A stretch of DNA of 64,000 bases from Clostridium rectalis (GTDB lineage Bacteria > Bacillota > Clostridia > Clostridiales > Clostridiaceae). This document shows, in pieces, positions 47,755 to 55,552 of this stretch. The position numbers were made by a program, and so were the translations under genes. The stretch's first letter is position 1, and each line of letters starts with the position of its first letter. Where the stretch lies: assembly GCF_900626095.1 (NCBI RefSeq), contig NZ_UYZZ01000004.1, positions 124,001 through 188,000 on the forward strand, in the 5' to 3' direction. Under the pieces are notes generated by a model. It was not told the origin of the DNA. It worked only from the letters and a program-made list of their open reading frames with translations, and did not search any database.

Positions 47755-49068
47755 TTGTTAAAAAGATCTAAATATAATATTGAAGTTTACACCAATAAAA
47801 ATGGTGATAAACTTCTTTTTAATGGATATACAACAGCGTTAGGAATTATGAATAAAGATACTCAAAAAATATATAATAACATAGAAAAGTTGGAGGATAA
47901 TTTAAACAATGATGGTAGAGTACAAAGAGACATTAATATATTAAAAGAGAATGGTTTTTTGGTAGACGAAAATATAGATGAATATGAACGAATAAATCTT
48001 ATTCAAAGACTCCAAAGATATAGTACTAAAGAATTAAAACTTACAATTGCACCAACTATGAATTGTAATATGGCATGTCCATATTGTTATGAAGAAAAAA
48101 ATAATAGTAAAATTAGTGAAGATACTTTAATAAAACTAATAGACTTTATAAAGAATTATCTATTGGAAAATGGAGTAAAAACTTTGACAACTAAGTGGTA
48201 TGGAGGGGAACCTTTAATAGCTTTGGATACTATTAAAAAGTTGTCAAAAGAACTTATAAAAATATGTGATGAAAATAATATAAAATACACCTCATCTATT
48301 GTTACTAATGGTATTTTATTAGATAAAGCTACTGCTAAAACACTTAAAAATTTGTGTAATGTTAGTTCAGTACAAATTACAATTGATGGGACTAAGAATG
48401 TACATAACAAAAGAAGGATTTTAAAAAGTAAAGGAAATAGTTTTGAAATTATTACCAATAATATTGAAACTATTAAGGAATTGCTTAAAGTTATAATACG
48501 AATTAATATAGATAAAGAAAATCTTCATGATATACCTAATTTAATAGATTATTTAATAGATGAAAGAAGTTGGGGAGATAAAGTTAACATATACTTCTAT
48601 CCTATTGTTAAACAAACAGATGCTTGTAAAGCGAATATTAGTAATTGTTTTACTCAGGACGAATTTGGTATGGTTCATAAACAATTATTAAATATTATAC
48701 ATAATAAGAAGAATAATAGTTTTATTGATGATATGTATCCTCGTAAGGCATATACATCTTGCGCTGCCATTTGTGCTAATTCTTTAGTTATTGATCCAGA
48801 AGGTAATTTTTATACATGTTGGGATTTGGTTGGAGTTAAAAATAGGAGTATAGGAAATGTTTATGATGGAATAGTTGTAAATGAAGAATATTTAAAATGG
48901 TTAACTTTAGATACCCCTAGTCAATGTAAAAAATGTAATCACTTGCCTATATGTGGAAGTGGATGCCCTTTTTCACGATTACAAAATGGGAATAAGCCTA
49001 TATGCGGGTTTCAAAAAATAAGTTTAAATGAATTGCTAAAATTAACTTATGAAGAAAGTTATATTTAA
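47755..49068 (+). CDS. Radical SAM/SPASM peptide-modifying enzyme
   Basis: 437 aa. Residues ~1-85 form a small N-terminal domain of the type that binds leader peptides in peptide maturases (YNIEVYTNKNGDKLLFNGYT...). The radical SAM cluster is Cys104-x3-Cys108-x2-Cys111 (NCNMACPYCYEE), with the GGEP motif (KWYGGEPL). The C-terminal SPASM domain has the Cys set CAAIC, FYTCWD, CKKC, ICGSGCPF and PICGF for two auxiliary clusters. Start TTG 47755 follows GAGGGTGA. Directly upstream are tiny ORFs and an attenuator; the next gene is spermidine-synthase-like. Probably modifies a ribosomal peptide. Confidence 0.88.
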   Translation: MLKRSKYNIEVYTNKNGDKLLFNGYTTALGIMNKDTQKIYNNIEKLEDNLNNDGRVQRDINILKENGFLVDENIDEYERINLIQRLQRYSTKELKLTIAPTMNCNMACPYCYEEKNNSKISEDTLIKLIDFIKNYLLENGVKTLTTKWYGGEPLIALDTIKKLSKELIKICDENNIKYTSSIVTNGILLDKATAKTLKNLCNVSSVQITIDGTKNVHNKRRILKSKGNSFEIITNNIETIKELLKVIIRINIDKENLHDIPNLIDYLIDERSWGDKVNIYFYPIVKQTDACKANISNCFTQDEFGMVHKQLLNIIHNKKNNSFIDDMYPRKAYTSCAAICANSLVIDPEGNFYTCWDLVGVKNRSIGNVYDGIVVNEEYLKWLTLDTPSQCKKCNHLPICGSGCPFSRLQNGNKPICGFQKISLNELLKLTYEESYI

Positions 49069-49083
49069 AGGAGTAGATAAGAA

Positions 49084-50118
49084 TTGTCTGGAGAGATGTG
49101 GGAAATAATAGATAACGAAATAAGACTAATTGATGAAGAGAGTGGAAAAATTACAAATGCAACTCATTCTATAATAACTGATAAGATGTTAACATTTGAC
49201 TATTGGGACTATTTAGCTTGGGCAATAGCTACGGCGGATTGCAATGATGTTTTGTCTATTGGACATGCTTCTGGAGCTTTTAATCAAATATTAAATAATT
49301 GGAATATGCCTGCCAGGGGTATGGGTTTTGAGATAGATAGTAGTTATAAACAAATAAATTCAAAATATAATAATATTAATGTTTATTATACCGACTTTAG
49401 AAAAGGTTATGATTTAATTAAATCCAAATATGATACGATAGTTATAGATGTATATGATAACAGGGGTTATGTAGATGATGCATATGATACAGAATGGATA
49501 TCAAATTTTTTGAAATTAAGAAAAAATAATGGTAAAGTACTCTTTCACTGTATTGATTTTACTGCAACATTATTAGCTGCTAATATAACTATTCCAAGTA
49601 TACCTAGCTTTTTAATATCTATGATAAAAAGAATTAGATTAATTACTAAGGAACCTATTTATATAGTTCCATTATGGTCTACTTATTTAGTATGGATAGG
49701 ACCATATCCAAAGAAAATTCATTCAAAATTGCCCCAAATACAATGGGTTGACCGTTTTTTTAGATCTAGAATAAGGGTTATTAATGAAATTAATTATGAT
49801 GTTGAAATGATAAAAAAACCTTGGTCTTATGATGTGTATGAATTTACAAGATTACAAATGATTAAGTTTCTTAAAGAAATGGTACCAAAAGGAATGGAAA
49901 AAATTCATGAACTTAAAAAAATGGCTGAAGTATTTGATAATCAACAAGATATTCATAAGATTGACAAGATTATAACTTATTATAAAGATAACAGGAAAAG
50001 TAGATATGAATTTAACCAAATAATTAGTGTTCTTTATGCAATGAAAGGTGACTGGAATAATTCAATGAACTTTTTAGAGGAGAAAGAACCTAAGAGCATT
50101 AAGTGGTTTTTAGTATAA
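49084..50118 (+). CDS. Spermidine-synthase-like / class I SAM-fold enzyme
   Basis: 344 aa. The nucleotide-binding core is of the SpeE fold: DVLSIGHASGAFNQIL (motif I, Gly-rich), ARGMGFEIDSSY (acidic residue after strand 2), NVYYTDFRKG and YDTIVIDVYDN (motif with Asp). The C-terminal ~100 residues are helical (FLKEMVPKGMEKIHELKKMAEVFD...). It could be a methyltransferase or an aminopropyl-transferase. TTG start 49084, 8 nt after AAAGGAG, 15 bp after the radical SAM gene, so co-transcribed and likely a second tailoring step. Confidence 0.8.
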   Translation: MSGEMWEIIDNEIRLIDEESGKITNATHSIITDKMLTFDYWDYLAWAIATADCNDVLSIGHASGAFNQILNNWNMPARGMGFEIDSSYKQINSKYNNINVYYTDFRKGYDLIKSKYDTIVIDVYDNRGYVDDAYDTEWISNFLKLRKNNGKVLFHCIDFTATLLAANITIPSIPSFLISMIKRIRLITKEPIYIVPLWSTYLVWIGPYPKKIHSKLPQIQWVDRFFRSRIRVINEINYDVEMIKKPWSYDVYEFTRLQMIKFLKEMVPKGMEKIHELKKMAEVFDNQQDIHKIDKIITYYKDNRKSRYEFNQIISVLYAMKGDWNNSMNFLEEKEPKSIKWFLV

Positions 50119-50185
50119 TTATTATCCTTTATATTTAGTTGTGAGGCTTATTTTGTAACAAAAGCTATTTATAAGAGGAATATAG

Positions 50186-50314
50186 ATGATTGCGTATAGT
50201 AAATATTTAAAATATATAGATATTTTGTGTGTATTTAATTTACAATATGTGCTTTTAAAATTACCCTTAGAGGGGTATATTTTTTTGCCTAAAATTAAAC
50301 TTATTAAATTTTAA
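50186..50314 (+). CDS. Possible 42-aa ORF, low support
   Basis: ATG 50186 after AAGAGGAATATAG; encodes a 42-residue hydrophobic/aromatic peptide starting MIAYSKYLKYIDILCVF with one Cys and a basic C-terminus (PKIKLIKF). However a hairpin with a T-run (50262-50287) lies inside the frame, which argues against coding. Kept because it directly follows the enzyme operon. Confidence 0.25.
   Translation: MIAYSKYLKYIDILCVFNLQYVLLKLPLEGYIFLPKIKLIKF
50262..50287 (+). terminator. Terminator after the radical SAM operon
   Basis: TACCCT, TAGA loop, GGGGTA with following TATTTTTTT. Short but GC-rich stem for this genome. Confidence 0.6.
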
Positions 50315-50420
50315 ATGGACTTATTTTGATAAATAGTCTTATATTTTTTAATTTTATAAGCTTTATATTAAGGATTATTTAACATAAAGAAATATTTTAA
50401 AAGGAGAGGTGAAACATTTT

Positions 50421-50599
50421 ATGCTAATATATTAATATGGCAATATACATATAAAATATAATATGTTTTTATAATTTACATCTGTTTTTATAGATTTATT
50501 TTATAAAATATGAATAAATTTTTGAAGAAGAATCTAAAAACTTTATAAAAAGATTTGTCTTAAAATTAAGATATTTTTATAGAAAAGAAGGGATAAACT
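50421..50599 (+). promoter_or_regulatory. Repeat-bearing leader before the response regulator
   Basis: A strong AAAAGGAGAGGTGAAAC ribosome site is followed by ATG 50421 and only four codons (MLIY, stop). The repeat 50431-50531, shared with 44871-44975, starts right there. It contains TATAATT and TTTTATAAAA elements and is probably the promoter region of the regulator/ABC operon. The orphan ribosome site may be the scar of a deleted gene. Confidence 0.5.
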
Positions 50600-51301
50600 A
50601 TGGATAAAAAATCTAAGATTTTGGTAGTTGAGGATGATTTAGATATAAATAGACTACTTTTAAATATTTTTCAAAATGAAGGATATATTTGTAAAGGAGC
50701 TTTTTCAGGTACGGAGGCTTTAATGCATGTAGAAAATGAAATTTGGCATATGATTTTACTTGATTTAATGATTCCAGGACTTACGGGGGAAGAGGTTATA
50801 TCAAGAATAAGAAGAATAACAAAGGCACCTATTATTATTATTAGCGCAAAGACAAATAAAAAAACAAAAGTAGAATTACTAGAAAAAGGCGCAGATGATT
50901 TTATTTGTAAGCCTTTTGATCCGGATGAAGTAGTTGCAAGAGTTAATTCTAATTTAAGAAGGTATTTAGAATTTTCTTCAGATGAGTTAATAAAAGAGGA
51001 TGTTTTAACATATAAAGATATTATTTTAAATAAGGAAAGTAAAGAGGTAAGAGTATCAGATAGTTTAGTTATATTAACAGCTAGAGAATTTCAAGTGTTA
51101 GAGTTATTATTAACTAATCCAAATAAGGTTTATAGTAAGGCCAATATATTTGAAAGTGTGTGGGGAGAAGAATTCTTAGGGGATGATAATACTGTAAATG
51201 TACATGTAAGTAGATTAAGAAATAAATTATCTAAAGTAAGTAGGGGGGGAGAAGACTATATAGAAACAATTTGGGCAATGGGATATAGGTTAAGAAAATA
51301 G
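50600..51301 (+). CDS. OmpR-family response regulator
   Basis: 233 aa. Receiver domain with acidic pocket VVEDDLD, phospho-acceptor Asp55 (MILLDLMIPG) and Lys in FICKPFDPDE. The C-terminal winged helix ends ETIWAMGYRLRK. Operon order regulator - ABC ATPase - ABC permease - kinase matches antimicrobial-peptide immunity modules, so it probably responds through the kinase at 53099. Confidence 0.94.
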   Translation: MDKKSKILVVEDDLDINRLLLNIFQNEGYICKGAFSGTEALMHVENEIWHMILLDLMIPGLTGEEVISRIRRITKAPIIIISAKTNKKTKVELLEKGADDFICKPFDPDEVVARVNSNLRRYLEFSSDELIKEDVLTYKDIILNKESKEVRVSDSLVILTAREFQVLELLLTNPNKVYSKANIFESVWGEEFLGDDNTVNVHVSRLRNKLSKVSRGGEDYIETIWAMGYRLRK

Positions 51302-51405
51302 TTATTTTAAATATTTAATACTTTTGAAAGGTTTTAGTAAAGTTTTCTTATAAAGTATTCCTTATTATAAAGACATAGCTTATAAGAGGAGGAAATAAAT
51401 TAAAT

Positions 51406-52323
51406 ATGGATTATATAATTAGAACTAATAATATTACAAAAACATATAGAAAGAAAAAAGTATTAAATAATGTTTCTATTAAGGTTAAGAAGGGGGATAT
51501 ATATGGATTTATAGGCAAAAATGGTGCTGGTAAAACCACTATGCTTAAAGCTATTACAGGACTTGTTATACCTGATGAAGGACAAATTGAATTATTTGGG
51601 ACCACTGAAGAAAAAGATATTATAAAACAAAGAAAGAGAATCGGTGCACTAATAGAATCTCCAAATCTATATCTTAATATGACTGCAAGAGAAAATCTTT
51701 TTCTAATGAAAATTCAAAGGGGGATTCCTGGGACTAATTGCATTGATAAAGTATTAAATTTAGTATCACTTAAGAACCTGGAGAAAAAGAAAGTTAAAAA
51801 TTTTTCATTAGGAATGAGGCAGCGTCTAGGAATTGCTATGGCACTTTTAAATGATCCGGAACTTTTAATTTTAGATGAGCCTATAAATGGGTTAGATCCT
51901 ATTTGTATTAAAGAAATAAGAGAAATATTATTAAAAATAAATAAAGAAAGAGGGACAACTATTTTAATATCAAGTCATATATTATCAGAACTTACTCTTC
52001 TAGCCAATAAATATGGTTTTATAAATAATGGAAAATTAATTGAAGAAACTACCTCAAGTGAACTTTCTAAGAAATGTAGAAGATACCTTCATTTGAAAAT
52101 AAATAATTGCTCCAATGTTTCAATTATTTTAGAAAATGAACTCAAAATAAAAGATTATGAAGTTTTTAAAGATAATACTATAAGAATATATGATGAATTT
52201 GATGGAGAAAAAATTACTCTAACTTTGGCTAAACATAGTATAGGTGTTAAGGAAATAATGAAGATGGATGAAGCGTTAGAAGATTATTTTGCTAAGTTAG
52301 TTGGAGGAGATAAAAATGAGTAA
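51406..52323 (+). CDS. ABC transporter ATPase (bacitracin/lantibiotic immunity type)
   Basis: 305 aa, one ABC domain: Walker A GKNGAGKTT, signature FSLGMRQRLGIA, Walker B LLILDEPINGLD, His switch SSHI. The last ~80 residues are the C-terminal extension found in BcrA/LanF-type proteins. AGGAGG ribosome site. It overlaps the permease gene by 8 bp. With the permease it would export or flip peptides out of the membrane. Confidence 0.93.
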   Translation: MDYIIRTNNITKTYRKKKVLNNVSIKVKKGDIYGFIGKNGAGKTTMLKAITGLVIPDEGQIELFGTTEEKDIIKQRKRIGALIESPNLYLNMTARENLFLMKIQRGIPGTNCIDKVLNLVSLKNLEKKKVKNFSLGMRQRLGIAMALLNDPELLILDEPINGLDPICIKEIREILLKINKERGTTILISSHILSELTLLANKYGFINNGKLIEETTSSELSKKCRRYLHLKINNCSNVSIILENELKIKDYEVFKDNTIRIYDEFDGEKITLTLAKHSIGVKEIMKMDEALEDYFAKLVGGDKNE

Positions 52324-53056
52324 TTTAATTAGAGGAGAACTATATAAACTAAAAAAAAGTAAGTATTTTATTATAATGATTATTTTGGCAGTATTAACCT
52401 CGCTTTTATTAATAAATAGTTTTGATTCTAATGTTAAAAGTATGCATCCGGCACTTATAAACGGTGTTTATTCTATAAGTTATGCTTTTCAGCGTATTTT
52501 GTTTACAAGTTTTTTATTCTCTTTATTAGCGGGGGAGTTTATTTGTAAAGATTTAAAAAGGAATATGAGTAATAGTTTTATTTTTGGATATAAAAGAAGT
52601 GAAATTATTCTAAGTAAAATAACTGTGTTTATAATGTGTTTTTTATTTCTAGAATTTATATACATTACAATTTTGGCTATATATGTTTCTATTAATTACG
52701 GATTTTGTGAAGTTTTAAATAAAAGCACTATTTTATATTTAATTAGAGTAATTATTATTGGAATAATGTATAATGTAGCAACAATATCTATAGTTTCTAT
52801 GGTTGCTATTATAACAAAGAGTAGTTTGGTTACAGCTACATCACCAATTTTATTTATATTATGCTTTTCATTATTAAATTTAAAATCACCTATCTTATCT
52901 ATATTAAGGCTACTCCCATTTATAATTGGGGGAGGGGCCATTACTAGATTTGCTCCTAAATCTATAATTATAGGGGGAATAATTTCATCAGTCTTAACTT
53001 TTATAATAACAACTGTGGTAAGTATATTATATGTAAAGGGTGAGGATATTAAATAA
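52316..53056 (+). CDS. ABC-2 type permease
   Basis: 246 aa with six hydrophobic helices; N-terminus MSNLIRGELYKLKKSKYF is typical of ABC-2 permeases paired with BcrA-type ATPases. Start ATG 52316 overlaps the ATPase end and follows GGAGGAG; an in-frame ATG at 52301 lies before that site. Membrane partner of the preceding ATPase. Confidence 0.9.
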   Translation: MSNLIRGELYKLKKSKYFIIMIILAVLTSLLLINSFDSNVKSMHPALINGVYSISYAFQRILFTSFLFSLLAGEFICKDLKRNMSNSFIFGYKRSEIILSKITVFIMCFLFLEFIYITILAIYVSINYGFCEVLNKSTILYLIRVIIIGIMYNVATISIVSMVAIITKSSLVTATSPILFILCFSLLNLKSPILSILRLLPFIIGGGAITRFAPKSIIIGGIISSVLTFIITTVVSILYVKGEDIK

Positions 53057-53098
53057 TTAATATAAAAAACTATAATACAAAGTGGGAGAAGAAGGAGA

Positions 53099-54007
53099 AT
53101 GTATTTATTAGCTATAATTTTATTTATAATTCTTATGTTTATAGTGTCAATACTTATGTGTGTTAAATTATTAGGGTATAAAAAAGAAATACGAAATATT
53201 ACAAATCAGATTTCAGAGTTTAAGGAAAAGAACACATGCAAAAAAATTAATACAGAAATATGGGATAAAGATATAGAAAAACTTGCTTTAAGGATTAATG
53301 AATACTTTGAGCATTATAAAAGAAATGAACAAGAAAAAGTAGTATTTGAAAATAAACTAAAAGAGGGAATAGCTAATATGTCTCACGATTTAAGGACCCC
53401 ACTAACTTCTATTATAGGATATTTAAAGTTACTTGAAAATAATCAAATAGATAAAAAGGAAGCTTTAACTATACTTAAAAATAAAACTAATAAGTTGAAT
53501 GTACTTATAAATGATTTTTTTCAGCTATCTTCAATAGAAAGCGAAGATTATGATTTACATATGACAAAGTTAAACATAACTAAAATAGTATCAGATGAAA
53601 TCTTATCATTTTATGAAGCCTTTGAAAGTAAAGGAATTATACCTAGGATAAATATCTTGGACAAACCAACTTTTATAATTGGTCATAAAGATAGCTTAGA
53701 AAGAATAATAGAAAATTTAGTTTCTAATGTATTAAAATATGCTGACAAAGACATTGAGATAAACTTAAAGGAGTGTAATGATAAAGTTATTTTTATAATT
53801 TCTAATATAAGCAAAAGAACAAAAAAAGAAGATGTCCCATATATATTTGATAGATTTTTTATGGCGGATAAGGTGAGAAAGGGACAGGGGGTAGGACTTG
53901 GTCTTCCTATCGCAAAGTGTTTAATGGAGAAGATGCATGGAAACATAACTGCGGATTATAAAGAAAATAAATTTTCTATAATATGCAGTTTTAAATGTAT
54001 AAAATAG
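53099..54007 (+). CDS. Sensor histidine kinase
   Basis: 302 aa. One N-terminal membrane helix (1-22), a coiled-coil-like segment (~25-85), H box with His96 (MSHDLRTPLTSI), N box ENLVSNVLKYA and G boxes FDRFF and GVGLGLPIAKCLMEKMHG. It has almost no extracellular part, so it probably senses the transporter or the membrane, as in immunity-type systems. Last gene of the module with AAGGAGA ribosome site; terminator at 54029-54075. Confidence 0.92.
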   Translation: MYLLAIILFIILMFIVSILMCVKLLGYKKEIRNITNQISEFKEKNTCKKINTEIWDKDIEKLALRINEYFEHYKRNEQEKVVFENKLKEGIANMSHDLRTPLTSIIGYLKLLENNQIDKKEALTILKNKTNKLNVLINDFFQLSSIESEDYDLHMTKLNITKIVSDEILSFYEAFESKGIIPRINILDKPTFIIGHKDSLERIIENLVSNVLKYADKDIEINLKECNDKVIFIISNISKRTKKEDVPYIFDRFFMADKVRKGQGVGLGLPIAKCLMEKMHGNITADYKENKFSIICSFKCIK

Positions 54008-54028
54008 TTTATATCATAATAATTTTAA

Positions 54029-54075
54029 AGGGCTTTCAAAAGGAGCAATTTTATGCTAGTGGGAAGCTCTTTTTT
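54029..54075 (+). terminator. Terminator of regulator/ABC/kinase operon
   Basis: AGGGCTTTC pairs with GGAAGCTCT (three G-T pairs), T6 run after. Loop of 24 nt. Confidence 0.7.
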
Positions 54076-54264
54076 AGTTTTCTTTTTAAGTATAAAATAA
54101 AATTTATATAATAAATTTAATAAGCTTTTAATATCTTTTATATAAAAATTTAAAAGCTTTACTGTTATTTTATGATAAGTAGAAGAAAATAAGATATAAC
54201 TGGTAATGATTTTGGCATAAAAAATAATTAAAAACAAATACTATTGTTTAGGGAGGTAATGGAT

Positions 54265-54642
54265 ATGAAGCAAAAAAAAGTTACTGTGATACTTATCCTT
54301 ATACTAGGGGTTTCTTTTATATCACTTTTTATAGCTCAATATGTAATGTTTTATTCAGGTAAACCAAACTTTCCTAATATGATAGAACAGGTAGTTTTAT
54401 ATTCCTCCAAGGATCAATGGGATAAGGCTGATGAAACATTAAGTAAAGTTGAAGAGAAGTGGAATAAAGCTCAAGTTTTAATTGCTATTAAATATGCGGA
54501 TCAGGATTACTCCTTATTAAGAATTGCTTTTGCTAGACTAAGAGGGGCAATTAATACAAAGGATAGTTATGGTGTAGAGAGAGAAGGAAAAGCTTGTGTT
54601 TTAATATTTAAAAATATAACTTCCGTGTCACCTAATCCATAG
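54265..54642 (+). CDS. DUF4363 family membrane-anchored protein
   Basis: 125 aa with one N-terminal membrane helix (VTVILILILGVSFISLFIA), then a helical extracytoplasmic part (WDKADETLSKVEEKWNKAQ, LLRIAFARLRGAINTKD). The family often sits next to a DUF421 (YetF-like) gene in clostridia, as here. ATG 54265 is 8 nt after AGGGAGG; the upstream TTG 54244 and ATG 54259 precede or overlap that site. Function unknown. Confidence 0.8.
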   Translation: MKQKKVTVILILILGVSFISLFIAQYVMFYSGKPNFPNMIEQVVLYSSKDQWDKADETLSKVEEKWNKAQVLIAIKYADQDYSLLRIAFARLRGAINTKDSYGVEREGKACVLIFKNITSVSPNP

Positions 54643-54678
54643 TATTAATTTAAATATTTTAGAAAAAGGAGTTTTGAA

Positions 54679-55353
54679 ATGCAGGCTTTATTTGTTTATA
54701 TAGTAAGATGTTTTGTAATGATACTAAGTACATGGTTAATATGTAATTTCATAGGTAAAAAATCCTTAGCTCAGTTTACTCCTTATGATATTGCTATACT
54801 TTTTATAATTTCAAATGTTATTTCTCAACCCCTTGTAAACAAGGATTTATTTAAGACAGCTTTGGGAGTGGTTATTTTGGCTATAGGTATAATTATTATA
54901 TCTAAGCTGTCCTTAAACAATAAATTCTATGGAATAGATGGCATGCCTAGTGTAATAATAGCAGAGGGAAAACTGAAAAAAGATGAGTTAAAAAGAAATC
55001 ATTTAAATATATATACACTATTATCTATGTTACGAATACAGGGATATAATAAGCTTTCTGATGTAAATTATGCTATTTTAGAACCAGGAGGTCAAATTTC
55101 GGTTATTCCTAAAAGTAATGCAAGACCACCAACTATAGAGGAAATGAAATTAAATGTACCAGATGAGGGTCTTACATTTGCAGTAATTGTTGATGGAAAG
55201 ATTAATAATAATATACTGCCATATACAAAAATAAGTGAAGATTGGCTAAAAAAAGAATTGCGTAAGTCATATAAAGTGAAACCTGAAGAAGTGTTTTACG
55301 CTGAAATTGATTCTAATAAAAAATTATATGTGAATCTGTATAGTGAGGTATAA
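54679..55353 (+). CDS. DUF421 / YetF-family membrane protein
   Basis: 224 aa: three N-terminal helices (to ~85; IGKKSLAQFTPYDIAILFIISN is the hallmark), then a soluble domain with PSVIIAEGKLKKDELKRNHL and a C-terminal beta-rich part. Relatives in Bacillus are spore- or membrane-associated; the activity is unclear. AAAAGGAG ribosome site, 36 bp after the DUF4363 gene. Confidence 0.87.
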   Translation: MQALFVYIVRCFVMILSTWLICNFIGKKSLAQFTPYDIAILFIISNVISQPLVNKDLFKTALGVVILAIGIIIISKLSLNNKFYGIDGMPSVIIAEGKLKKDELKRNHLNIYTLLSMLRIQGYNKLSDVNYAILEPGGQISVIPKSNARPPTIEEMKLNVPDEGLTFAVIVDGKINNNILPYTKISEDWLKKELRKSYKVKPEEVFYAEIDSNKKLYVNLYSEV

Positions 55354-55431
55354 AAATTTAATATTTTAGTTTTTAAGAAAGAGGGAAAACAAGTTTTTAA
55401 AACAAATAAAAATTTTATGTTTATAAATAAA

Positions 55432-55503
55432 AGGCTGTTTATAAGGGAACTTTCAATTACTAGCTTTCAAGTAGATAAAAAATAAGTTATTAATAAGCAG
55501 CCT
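55432..55503. terminator. Long-loop hairpin between convergent genes
   Basis: AGGCTGTTTAT (55432-55442) pairs with ATAAGCAGCCT (55493-55503). On the minus strand it is followed by TTTTATTT, so it may end the phosphatase gene. Confidence 0.4.
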
Positions 55504-55552
55504 AGTTATTTTAAGATAAAATAGGTATGAAATACTAGCTTTAGGTGTTAAA

